NCBI RefSeq assembly: GCF_050947335.1
Contig: NW_027474090.1
Coordinates: 1 to 64,000 of the forward strand
Reading direction: 5' to 3'
Source of the DNA: Megachile rotundata
Lineage: Eukaryota; Arthropoda; Insecta; Hymenoptera; Megachilidae
DNA: 64,000 nucleotides
Positions 43,147-56,763 of the stretch are shown here, in pieces. The notes below the pieces were generated by a model. The model worked only from the letters and a program-made list of their open reading frames with translations. It was not told where the DNA came from and did no database searches. The position numbers and the translations under genes were made by a program. The stretch's first letter is position 1, and each line of letters begins with the position of its first letter.

Positions 43147-43921
43147 GATCGATAGAACGACAATTACTATACTTATTAGTCTTATTATTATCAATCTAAC
43201 TCATATTATTAGCTATATTATGCTTATATGATCGATAGAACGACAATTACTATACCCACTACTCTTATTATTATCAATCTAACTCATATTATTAGCCATA
43301 TTATGCTTATGTGATCGATAGAACGACAATTACTATACTTATTACTCTTATTATTATCAATCTAACCCATATTATTAGCCATATTATGCTTATATGATCG
43401 ACAGAACGACAATTGCTATACTTATTACACTCACTATTATCAATCTAACTCATATTATTAACCATATTATGCTTATATGATCGATAGAACGACTATTACT
43501 ATACTTATTACTCTTATCATTGTCAACGTAACTCATATTATTAGCCATATTATGCTTATATGATCGATAGAACGACTATTACTATACTTATTATTCTTAT
43601 TTTTAACAACCTAACTCATATTATTAGCCATATTATGCTTAACTGATCGATAGAACTGCAATTGCTATACTCATTACTCTTATTATTATCAATCTAACTC
43701 ATATTGTTAGCCATATTATGCTTATGTGATCGATAGAACGACAATTACTATACTTATTACTCTTATTATTATCAATCTAACTCATATTATTAGCCATTTT
43801 ATGCTTATATGATCGTCAGAACGACAATTACTATACTTATTACACTCACTATTATCAATCTAACTCATATTATTAACCATATTATGCTTATATGATCGGT
43901 AGAACGACAATTACTATACTT
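42163..43921. repeat. Long-range copy of the 21583-23341 segment
   Basis: Constant offset of 20580 bp to 21583-23341 (for example GATCGATCGAACG at 21908 and 42488, and the class G monomer with ATTAGCTAT after 22567 and 43147). The match runs across the end of unit b' at 43146, so b' ends in sequence continuous with the ancestral 19-mer array. Units b and b' (34031-35014) share its left part. Confidence 0.82.
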
Positions 43922-45034
43922 ATTTCTCTTATTATTATCTATCTAACTAATATTATTAGCCATATTATGCTTATATGATCGATAGAACGACAATTACTAT
44001 ACTTAGTACTCTTATCATTGTCAACGTAACTCATATTATTAGCCATATCATGCTTATATGATCGATAGAACGACAATTACTATACCCACTACTCTTATTA
44101 TTATCAATCTAACCCATATTATTACCCATATTATGCTTATATGATCGACAGAACGACAATTGCTATACTTATTACACTCACTATTATCAATCTAACTCAT
44201 ATTATTAACCATATTATGCTTATATGATCGGTAGAACGACAATTAATATACTTATTTCTCTTATTATTGTCAACGTAACTCATATTATTAGCCATATTAT
44301 GCTTATATGATCGATGGAACAACAAGTACTATACCTTTTATTCTTATTTTTATCAACCTAACTCATATTATTAGCCATATTATGCTTAAATGATCGATAG
44401 AACGACAATTACTATACTTATTACTCTTATTATTATCAATCTAACTCATATTATTAGCCATTTTATGCTTATATGATCGTCAGAACGACAATTACTATAC
44501 TTATTACACTCACTATTATCAATCTAACTCATATTATTAACCATATTATGCTTATATGATCGGTAGAACGACAATTACTATACTTATTTCTCTTATTATT
44601 ATCTATCTAACTAATATTATTAGCCATATTATGCTTATATGATCGATAGAACGACAATTACTATACTTATTACTCTTATCATTGTCAACGTAACTCATAT
44701 TATTAGCCATATCATGCTTATATGATCGATCGAACGACAATTACTATACCCACTACTCTTATTATTATCAATCTAACCCATATTATTACCCATATTATGC
44801 TTATATGATCGACAGAACGACAATTGCTATACTTATTACACTCACTATTATCAATCTAACTTATATTATTAACCATATTATGCTTATATGATCGATAGAA
44901 CGACAATTACTATACTTATTACTCTTATTATTGTCAACGTAACTCATATTATTAGCCATATTATGCTTATATGATCGATGGAACAACAAGTACTATACTT
45001 ATTATTCTTATTTTTATCAACCTAACTCATATTA
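43922..45034. repeat. Mosaic segment with hybrid monomers
   Basis: About 13 monomers. The 19-mer class order resumes out of step: GATCGATCGAACG appears at 44729, 2241 bp (27 monomers) after 42488. The stretch near 44220-44340 contains hybrids such as GATCGGTAG entry with GACAATTAATATAC and TTTCTCTTATTATTGTC, consistent with past exchange inside monomers. No non-satellite DNA. Confidence 0.68.
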
Positions 45035-46475
45035 TTAGCCATATTATGCTTAAATGATCGATAGAACGACAATTACTATACCCACTACTCTTGTTATTAT
45101 CAATCTAACTCATATGATTAGCAATATTATGCTTATGTGATCAATAGAACGACAACTACTATACTTATTACTCTTATTATTGTCAACGTAACTCATATTA
45201 TTAGCCATATTATGCTTATTTGATCCATAGAACGACAATTACTATACTTATTAGTCTTATTATTATCAATCTAACTCATATTATTAGCTATATTATGCTT
45301 ATATGATCGATAGAACGACAATAACTATACCCACTACTCTTATTATTATCAATCTAACTCATATTATTAGCCATATTATGCTTATGTGATCGATAGAACG
45401 ACAATTACTATACTTATTACTCTTATTATTATCAATCTAACCCATATTATTAGCCATATTATGCTTATATGATCGACAGAACGACAATTGCTATACTTAT
45501 TACACTCACTATTATCAATCTAACTCATATTATTAACCATATTATGCTTGTATGATCGATAGAACGACTATTACTATACTTATTACTCTTATCATTGTCA
45601 ACGTAACTCATATTATTAGCCATATTATGCTTATATGATCGATAGAACGACTATTACTATACTTATTATTCTTATTTTTAACAACCTAACTCATATTATT
45701 AGCCATATTATGCTTAACTGATCGATAGAACTGCAATTGCTATACTCATTACTCTTATTATTATCAATCTAACTCATATTGTTAGCCATATTATGCTTAT
45801 GTGATCGATAGAACGACAATTACTATACTTATTACTCTTATTATTATCAATCTAACTCATATTATTAGCCATTTTATGCTTATATGATCGTCAGAACGAC
45901 AATTACTATACTTATTACACTCACTATTATCAATCTAACTCATATTATTAACCATATTATGCTTATATGATCGGTAGAACGACAATTACTATACTTATTT
46001 CTCTTATTATTATCTATCTAACTAATACTATTAGCCATATTATGCTTATATGATCGATAGAACGACAATTACTATACTTATTACTCTTATCATTGTCAAC
46101 GTAACTCATATTATTAGCCATATCATGCTTATATGATCGATAGAACGACAATTACTATACCCACTACTCTTATTATTATCAATCTAACCCATATTATTAC
46201 CCATATTATGCTTATATGATCGACAGAACGACAATTGCTATACTTATTACACTCACTATTATCAATCTAACTCATATTATTAACCATATTATGCTTATAT
46301 GATCGATAGAACGACAATTACTATACTTATTACTCTTATTATTGTCAACGTAACTCATATTATTAGCCATATTATGCTTATATGATCGATGGAACAACAA
46401 GTACTATACTTATTATTCTTATTTTTATCAACCTAACTCATATTATTAGCCATATTATGCTTAAATGATCGATAG
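45035..46475. repeat. 17-monomer HOR lacking the optional module
   Basis: It starts with class D to E' (gattagcaat at 45116) and returns to the same junction at 46527, 1411 bp later. It carries the private variant TTATTTGATCCATAG at 45222. It matches 47193-48633 at +2158 bp. Confidence 0.8.
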
Positions 46476-47056
46476 AACGACAATTACTATACCCACTACT
46501 CTTGTTATTATCAATCTAACTCATATGATTAGCAATATTATGCTTATGTGATCAATAGAACGACAACTACTATACTTATTACTCTTATTATTGTCAACGT
46601 AACTCATATTATTAGCCATATTATGCTTATATGATCGATAGAACGACAATTACTATACTTATTACTCTTATCATTGTCAACGTAACTCATATTATTAGCC
46701 ATATCATGCTTATATGATCGATAGAACGACAATTACTATACCCACTACTCTTATTATTATCAATCTAACCCATATTATTACCCATATTATGCTTATATGA
46801 TCGACAGAACGACAATTGCTATACTTATTACACTCACTATTATCAATCTAACTCATATTATTAACCATATTATGCTTATATGATCGATAGAACGACAATT
46901 ACTATACTTATTACTCTTATTATTGTCAACGTAACTCATATTATTAGCCATATTATGCTTATATGATCGATGGAACAACAAGTACTATACTTATTATTCT
47001 TATTTTTATCAACCTAACTCATATTATTAGCCATATTATGCTTAAATGATCGATAG
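46050..47056. repeat. 7-monomer tandem repeat (581 bp period)
   Basis: About 426 bp from 46050 recur at +581 bp (TCATTGTCAACG, cattg at 46091 and 46672), including ATATCATGC, CCCACTACTC, ATTACCC and GATCGACAG class B. This local duplication plus the 19-mer explains the 26-monomer (2158-bp) spacing around it. Confidence 0.75.
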
Positions 47057-47192
47057 AACGACAATTACTATACTTATTACTCTTATTATTGTCAACGTAA
47101 CTCATATTATTAGCCATATTATGCTTATATGATCGATGGAACAACAAGTACTATACTTAGTATTCTTATTTCTATCAACCTAACTCATATTA

Positions 47193-48769
47193 TTAGCCAT
47201 ATTATGCTTAAATGATCGATAGAACGACAATTACTATACCCACTACTCTTGTTATTATCAATCTAACTCATATGATTAGCAATATTATGCTTATGTGATC
47301 AATAGAACGACAACTACTATACTTATTACTCTTATTATTGTCAACGTAACTCATATTATTAGCCATATTATGCTTATTTGATCCATAGAACGACAATTAC
47401 TATACTTATTAGTCTTATTATTATCAATCTAACTCATATTATTAGCTATATTATGCTTATATGATCGATAGAACGACAATTACTATACCCACTACTCTTA
47501 TTATTATCAATCTAACTCATATTATTAGCCATATTATGCTTATGTGATCGATAGAACGACAATTACTATACTTATTACTCTTATTATTATCAATCTAACC
47601 CATATTATTAGCCATATTATGCTTATATGATCGACAGAACGACAATTGCTATACTTATTACACTCACTATTATCAATCTAACTCATATTATTAACCATAT
47701 TATGCTTGTATGATCGATAGAACGACTATTACTATACTTATTACTCTTATCATTGTCAACGTAACTCATATTATTAGCCATATTATGCTTATATGATCGA
47801 TAGAACGACTATTACTATATTTATTATTCTTATTTTTAACAACCTAACTCATATTATTAGCCATATTATGCTTAACTGATCGATAGAACTGCAATTGCTA
47901 TACTCATTACTCTTATTATTATCAATCTAACTCATATTGTTAGCCATATTATGCTTACGTGATCGATAGAACGACAATTACTATACTTATTACTCTTATT
48001 ATTATCAATCTAACTCACATTATTAGCCATTTTATGCTTATATGATCGTCAGAACGACAATTACTATACTTATTACACTCACTATTATCAATCTAACTCA
48101 TATTATTAACCATATTATGCTTATATGATCGGTAGAACGACAATTACTATACTTATTTCTCTTATTATTATCTATCTAACTAATACTATTAGCCATATTA
48201 TGCTTATATGATCGATAGAACGACAATTACTATACTTATTACTCTTATCATTGTCAACGTAACTCATATTATTAGCCATATCATGCTTATATGATCGATA
48301 GAACGACAATTACTATACCCACTACTCTTATTATTATCAATCTAACCCATATTATTACCCATATTATGCTTATATGATCGACAGAACGACAATTGCTATA
48401 CTTATTACACTCACTATTATCAATCTAACTCATATTATTAACCATATTATGCTTATATGATCGATAGAACGACAATTACTATACTTATTACTCTTATTAT
48501 TGTCAACGTAACTCATATTATTAGCCATATTATGCTTATATGATCGATGGAACAACAAGTACTATACTTATTATTCTTATTTTTATCAACCTATCTCATA
48601 TTATTAGCCATATTATGCTTAAATGATCGATAGAACGACAATTACTATACTTATTACTCTTATTATTGTCAACGTAACTCATATTATTAGCCATATTATG
48701 CTTATATGATCGATGGAACAACAAGTACTATACTTAGTATTCTTATTTCTATCAACCTAACTCATATTA
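47193..48769. repeat. 19-monomer HOR, GATCCATAG family (1577 bp)
   Basis: gattagcaat markers at 47274 and 48851 are 1577 bp apart. It carries TTATTTGATCCATAG at 47380, shared only with 45222 (2158 bp away), and the optional two-monomer module near 48640-48800. The next unit has replaced that variant with TTACATGATCG at 48957. Confidence 0.8.
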
Positions 48770-49350
48770 TTAGCCATATTATGCTTAAATGATCGATAGA
48801 ACGACAATTACTATACCCACTACTCTTGTTATTATCAATCTAACTCATATGATTAGCAATATTATGCTTATGTGATCAATAGAACGACAACTACTATACT
48901 TATTACTCTTATTATTGCCAACGTAACTCATATTATAAGCCATATTATGCTTACATGATCGATAGAACGACAATTACTATACTTATTAGTCTTATTATTA
49001 TCAATCTAACTCATATTATTAGCTATATTATGCTTATATGATCGATAGAACGACAATTACTATACCCACTACTCTTATTATTATCAATCTAACTCATATT
49101 ATTAGCCATATTATGCTTATGTGATCGATAGAACGACAATTACTATACTTATTACTCTTATTATTATCAATCTAACCCATATTATTAGCCATATTATGCT
49201 TATATGATCGACAGAACGACAATTGCTATACTTATTACACTCACTATTATCAATCTAACTCATGTTATTAACCATATTATGCTTATATGATCGATAGAAC
49301 GACTATTACTATACTTATTACTCTTATCATTGTCAACGTAACTCATATTA
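48770..49350. repeat. Partial 19-monomer HOR
   Basis: Continues the class order of the previous unit for about seven monomers, with private changes such as TTGCCAACG near 48917, ATTATAAGCC near 48935 and CATGTTATTAACC near 49262. It then changes near 49350 to the ATATCATGC / CCCACAACTC order seen in the 4-kb units. Confidence 0.7.
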
Positions 49351-51619
49351 TTAGCCATATCATGCTTATATGATCGATAGAACGACAATTACTATACCCA
49401 CAACTCTTATTATTATCAAACTAACTCATATTATTAGCCATATTATGCTTATATGATCGACAGAACGACAGTTACTATACTTATTACACTCACTATTATG
49501 AATCAAACTCAAATTATTAACCATATTATGCAGGTATGATCGATAGAACGACTATTACTATACTTATTATTCTCATTTTTAACAACCTAACTCATATTAT
49601 TAGCCATATTATGCTTAAATGATCGATAGAACTACAATTACTATACTTATTACTCTTATTATTATCAATCTAACTCATATTATTAGCCATTTTATGCTTA
49701 TATGATCGTCAGAACGACAATTACTATACTTATTACACTCACTATTATCAATCTAACTCATATTATTAACCATATTATGCTTATATGATCGGTAGAACGA
49801 CAATTACTATACATATTTCTCTTATTATTATCTATCTAACTAATATTATTAGCCATATTATGCTTATATGATCGATAGAACGACAATTACTATACTTATT
49901 ACTCTCATTATTGTCAACGTAACTCATATTATTAGCCATATTATGCTTATATGATCGATAGAACGACAATTACTATATTTATTATTCTTATGTTTATCAA
50001 CCTAACTCATATTATTAGCCATATTATGCTTAAATGATAGATAGAACGACAATTACTGTACTTATTACTCTTATTATTATCAATCTAACTCATATTATTA
50101 ACCATATTATGCTTATATGAGCAATAGAACCATAATTACTATACTTATTACACTCACTATTATCAATCTAACTCATATTGTTAGCCATATTATGCTTATG
50201 TGATCGATAGAACGACAATTACTATACTTATTACTCTTATTATTATCAATCTAACTCATATTATTAGCCATTTTATGCTTATATGATCGTCAGAACGACA
50301 ATTACTGTACTTATTACACTCACTATTATCAATCTAACTCATATTATTAGCCATTTTATGCTTATATGATCGTCAGAACGACAATTACTATACTTATTAC
50401 ACTCACTATTATCAATCTAACTCATATTATTAACCATATTATGCTTATATGATCGGTAGAACGACAATTACTATACTTATTTCTCTTATTATTATCTATC
50501 TAACTAATATTATTAGCCATATTATGCTTATATGATCGATAGAACGACAATTACTATACTTATTGCTCTTATTATGGTCAACGTAACTCATATTATTAGC
50601 CATATTATGCTTATATGATCGATAGAACGACAATTACTATACTTATTATTCTTATTTTTATTAACCTAACTCATATTATTAGCCATATTATGCTTAAATG
50701 ATCGATAGAACGACAATTACTATACCCACTACTCTTGTTATTATCGTTCTAACTCATATAATTAGCCATATTATGCTTATGTGATCAATAGAACGACAAT
50801 TACTATACTTATTACTCTTATTATTGTCAACGTAACTCATATTATTAGCCATATTATGCTTATATGATCGATAGAACGACAATTACTATATTTATTATTC
50901 TTATGTTTATCAACCTAACTCATATTATTAGCCATATTATGCTTAAATGATAGATAGAACGACAATTACTGTACTTATTACTCTTATTATTATCAATCTA
51001 ACTCATATTATTAACCATATTATGCTTATATGAGCAATAGAACCATAATTACTATACTTATTACACACACTATTATCAATCTAACTCATATTATTAGCCA
51101 TATTATGCTTATGTGATCCATAGAACGACAATTACTATACTTGTTACTCTTATCATTGTCAACGTACCTCATATTATTAGCCATGTTATGCTTATATGAT
51201 CGATAGAACGACTATTACTATACTTATTATTCTTATTTTTAACAACCTAACTCATATTATTAGCCATATTATGCTTAAATGATCGATAGAACTACAATTG
51301 CTATACTCATTACTCTTATTATTATCAATCTAACTCATATTATTAGCCATATCATGCTTATATGATCAATAGAACGACAATTACTATACCCACTGCTCTT
51401 ATTATTATCAATCTAACTCATATTATTACCCATATTATGCTTATATGATCGATAGAACGACAATTACTATACTTATTAGTCTTATTATTATCAATCTAAC
51501 TCATATTATTAGCCATATTATGCTTATATGATCGATAGAACGACAATTACTATACTTATTTCTCTTATTATTATCTATCTAACTCATATTATTAGCCATA
51601 TTATGCAGATATGATCGAT
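49351..51619. repeat. Mosaic of pieces from the left half of the array
   Basis: Recognisable pieces are GCAGGTATGATCG monomers near 49531 as in the 4-kb units; about 50250-51100 matching about 16150-17000 (ATTTTTATTAACC at 16551 and 50660, with AAATGATAGATAG and ACTGTAC); and about 51138-51488 matching 2590-2940 at +48548 bp (CAACGTACCTC and CCATGTTATGC, both private). Everything is still 83-bp satellite in one orientation. Confidence 0.75.
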
Positions 51620-53719
51620 AGAACTACAATTACTATACTCATTACTCTTATTATTATCAATCTAACTCACATTATTAGCCATTTTATGCTTATGTGATCG
51701 AGAGAACGACAATTACTATACTTATTACTCTTATTGTTGTCAATCTAACTCATATTATTAACCATATTATGCTTATATGAGCAATAGAACCATAATTACT
51801 ATACTTATTACACTCACTATTATCAATCTAACTCATATTATTAACCATATTATGCAGATATGATCGGCAGAACGACAATTACTATACTTATTACACTCAC
51901 TATTATCAATCTAACTCATATTATTAACCATATTATGCTTATATGATCGATAGAACGACAATTACTATACATATTACTCTTATTATTGTCAACGTAACTC
52001 ATATTATTAGCCATATTATGCTTATATGATCGATAGAACGACAATTACTGTACTTATTAGTCTTATTATTATCAATCTAACTCATATTATTAGCTATATT
52101 ATGCTTATATGATCGATAGAACGACAATTACTATACCCACTACTCTTATTATTATCAATCTAACTCATATTATTAGCCATATTATGCTTATATGATCGAC
52201 ACAACGACAATAACTATACTTATTACACTCACTATTATCAATCTAACTCATATTATTAACCATATTATGCTTATATGATCGATAGAACGACAATTACTAT
52301 ACTTATTACTCTTATTATTGTGAACGTAACTCATATTATTAGCCATATTATGCTTATATGATCGATAAAACGACAATTACTATACTTATTAGTCTTATTA
52401 TTATCAATCTAACTCATATTATTAGCCATATTATGCTTATATGATCGATAGAACGACAATTACTATACCCACAACTCTTATTATTATCAATCTAACTCAT
52501 ATTATTAGCCATATTATGCTTATGTGATCGATGGAACGAAAATTACTATACTTATTACTCTTATTATTATCAATCTAACCCATATTATTAGCCATACTAT
52601 GCTTATATGATCGACAGAACGGCAATTGCTACACTTATTACACTCACTATTATCAATCTAACTCATATTATTTACCATATTATGCTTATATGATCGATAG
52701 AACGACAATTACTATACTTATTACTCTTATTATTGTCAACGTAACTCATATTATTAGCCATATTATACTTATATGATCGATAGACCGACAATTACAATAC
52801 TTATTATTCTTATTTTTATCAACCTGACTCATATTATTAGCCATATTATGCTTAAATGATCGATAGAACGACAATTGCTATACTTATTACTCTTATTAAT
52901 ATCAATCTAACGCATATTATTAGCCATATTATGCTTATATGATCGACAGAAGGACAATTACTATACTTATTACACTCACTATTATCAATCTAACTCATAT
53001 TATTAACCATATTATGCTTATATGATCGATAGAACGACAATTACTATACTTATTACTCTTATTATGGTCAACGTAACTCATATTATTAGCCATATTATGC
53101 TTATATGATCGATAGAACGACAATTACTATACTTATTATTCTTATTTTTATCAACCTAACTCATATTATTAGCCATATTATGCTTAAATGATCGATAGAA
53201 CGACAATTACTATACCCACTACTCTTGTTATTATCGTTCTAACTCATATGATTAGCCATATTATGCTTATGTGCTCAATAGAACGACAATTACTATACTT
53301 ATTACTCTTATTATTGTCAACGTAACTCATATTATGAGCCATATTACGCTTATATGATCGACAGAAGGACAATTACTATACTTATTACACTCACTATTAT
53401 CAATCTATCTCATATTATTAACCATATTATGCTTATATGATCGATAGAACGACAATTACTATACTTATTACTCTTATTATGGTCAACGTAACTCATATTA
53501 TTAGCCATATTATGCTTATATGATCGATAGAACGACAATTACTATACTTATTATTCTTATTTTTATCAACCTAACTCATATTATTAGCCATATTATGCTT
53601 AAATGATCGATAGAACGACAATTACTATACCCACTACTCTTGTTATTATCGTTCTAACTCATATGATTAGCCATATTATGCTTATGTGATCAATAGAACG
53701 ACAATTACTATACTTATTA
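51620..53719. repeat. Right copy of the long-range duplicated segment
   Basis: Matches window positions 1-2100 at +51619 bp. Small differences seen: CCATACTATGC near 52595, TTAATATCAATC near 52897 and GTGCTCAATAG near 53273. It sits between a mosaic and a new HOR group, like a restart of the left edge of the window. Confidence 0.85.
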
Positions 53720-55269
53720 CTCTTATTATTGTCAACGTAACTCATATTATTAGCCATATTACGCTTATATGATCGATAGAACGACAATTACTATATTTAT
53801 TATTCCTATGTTTATCAACCTAACTCATATTATTAGCCGTATTATGCTTAAATGATAGATAGAACGACAATTACTATACTTATTACTCTTATTATTATCA
53901 ATCTGACTCATATTATTAACCATATTATGCTTATATGAGCAATAGAACCATAATTACTATACTTATTACACTCACTATTATCAATCTAACTCATATTATT
54001 AGCCATATTATGCTTATGTGATCGATAGAACGACAATTAATATACTCATTACTCCTATTATTATCAATCTAACTCATATTATTAGACGTATTATGCTTAT
54101 ATGATCGATAGAACGACAATCACTATACTTATTACTCTTATTATTATCAATCTAACTCATATTATTAGCCATATTATGCTTATGTGATCGATAGAACGCA
54201 ATTACTATACTTATTTCTCTTATTATTGTCAACGTAACTCATATTATTAGCCATATTATACTTATATGATCGATAGACCGACAATTACAATACTTATTAT
54301 TCTTATTTTTATCAACCTGACTCATATTATTAGCCATATTATGCTTAAATGATCGATAGAACGACAATTGCTATACTTATTACTCTTATTATTATCAATC
54401 TAACGCATATTATTAGCCATATTATGCTTATATGATCGACAGAAGGACAATTACTATACTTATTACACTCACTATTATCAATCTAACTCATATTATTAAC
54501 CATATTATGCTTATATGATCGATAGAACGACAATTACTATACTTATTACTCTTATTATGGTCAACGTAACTCATATTATTAGCCATATTATGCTTATATG
54601 ATCGATAGAACGACAATTACTATACTTATTATTCTTATTTTTATCAACCTAACTCATATTATTAGCCATATTATGCTTAAATGATCGATAGAACGACAAT
54701 TACTATACCCACTACTCTTGTTATTATCGTTCTAACTCATATGATTAGCCATATTATGCTTATATGATCGACAGAACGACAATTACTATACTTATTACAC
54801 TCACTATCATCAATCTAACTCATATTATTAACCATATTATGCTTATATGATCGATAGAACGACAATTACTATACCCACAACTCTTATTATTATCAATCTA
54901 ACTCATATTATTAGCCATATTATGCTTATGTGATCGATAGAACGACAATTACTATACTTATTACTCTTATTATTATCAATCTAACCCATATTATTAGCCA
55001 TATTATGCTTATATGATCGACAGAACGACAATTGCTATACTTATTACACTCACTATTATCAATCTAACTCATATTATTAACCATATTATGCTTATATGAT
55101 CGATAGAACGACAATTACTATACTTATTACTCTTATCATTGTCAACGTAACTCATATTATTAGCCATATTATGCTTATATGATCGATAGAACGACTATTA
55201 CTATACTTATTACTCTTATTATGGTCAACGTAACTCATATTATTAGCCATATTATGCTTATATGATCGA
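53720..55269. repeat. Mosaic satellite segment with an 18-monomer echo
   Basis: Between about 54250 and 54758 the sequence repeats 52757-53265 at +1493 bp (TAGACCGAC at 52784 and 54277). The -1 is a GAACGCAATT deletion near 54194. From about 54765 to 55210 it matches 2231-2676, then from about 55211 it resembles 14710 onward. No other feature is seen. Confidence 0.7.
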
Positions 55270-56763
55270 CAGAACGACAATTACTATACTTATTACACTC
55301 ACTATTATCAATCTAACTCATATTATTATCCATATTATGCTTATATGATCGATAGAACGACAATTACTATACTTATTACTCTTATTATGGTCAACGTAAC
55401 TCATATTATTAGCCATATTATGCTTATATGATCGATAGAACGACAATTGCTATACTTATTATTCTTATTTTTATCAACCTAACTCATACTATTAGCCATA
55501 TTATGCTTAAATGATCGATAGAACGACAATTACTATACCCACTACTCTTGTTATTATCGATCTAACTCATATGATTAGCCATATTATGCTTATGTGATCA
55601 ATCGAACGACAATTACTATACTTATTACTCTTACTATTGTCAACGTAACTCATATTATTAGCCATATTATGCTTATATGATCGATAGAACGACAATTACT
55701 ATACTTTTTAGTCTTATTATTATCAATCTAACTCATATTATTAGCCATATTATGCTTATATGATCGATAGAACGACAATTTACTATACCCACTACTCTTA
55801 TTATTATCAATCTAACCCATATTATTACCCATATTATGCTTATATGATCGACAGAACGACAATTGCTATACTTATTACACTCACTATTATCAATCTAACT
55901 CATATTATTAACCATATTATGCTTATATATCGATAGAACGACAATTACTATACTATTACTCTTATTATTGTCAATCTAACCCATATTATTAGCCATATTA
56001 TGCTTATATGATCGACAGAACGACAATTGCTATACTTATTACACTCACTATTATCAATCTAACTCATATTATTAACCATATTATGCTTATATGATCGATA
56101 GAACGACTATTACTATACTTATTACTCTTATCATTGTCAACGTAACTCATATTATTAGCCATATTATGCTTATATGATCGATAGAACGACTATTACTATA
56201 CTTATTAATCTTATTTTTAACAACCTAACTCATATTATTAACCATATTATGCTTATATGATCGATAGAACGACAATTACTATACTTATTACTCTTATCAT
56301 TGTCAACGTAACTCATATTATTAGCCATATTATGCTTAAATGATCGATAGAACTACAATTGCTATACTCATTACTCTTATTATTATCAATATAACTCATA
56401 TTATTAGCCATATCATGCTTATATGATCGATAGAACGACAATTACTATACCCACAACTCTTATTATTATCAAACTAACTCATATTATTAGCTATATTATG
56501 CTTATATGATCGATAGAACGACAATTACTATACTTATTACTCTTATTATTGTGAACGTAACTCATATTATTAGCCATATTATGCTTATATGATCGACACA
56601 ACGACAATTACTATACTTATTACACTCACTATTATCAATCTAACTCATATTATTAACCATATTATGCTTATATGATCGATAGAACGACAATTACTATACT
56701 TATTACTCTTATTATTGTGAACGTAACTCATATTATTAGCCATATTATGCTTATATGATCGAT
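55270..56763. repeat. 18-monomer HOR, copy 1
   Basis: 18 monomers. Markers: CTTTTTAGTC at 55704 and 57197 (+1493) and GATCGACACAACGAC at 56595 and 58089 (+1494). The one-base drift comes from three indels in this copy only: an extra T near 55780 (ACAATTTAC), a lost G near 55930 (TTATATATCGATAG) and a lost T near 55955 (TATACTATTAC). Confidence 0.82.
55779..55956. other. Cluster of three one-base indels
   Basis: Within 180 bp there is an extra T (ACAATTTACTATACCC), a missing G (TTATATATCGATAG) and a missing T (TATACTATTACTC). The tandem copy 1.49 kb downstream has none of them. Elsewhere I found only about 12 one-base indels in 64 kb, so this cluster may be a local sequencing or assembly error or a recent mutation patch. 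Confidence 0.75.
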
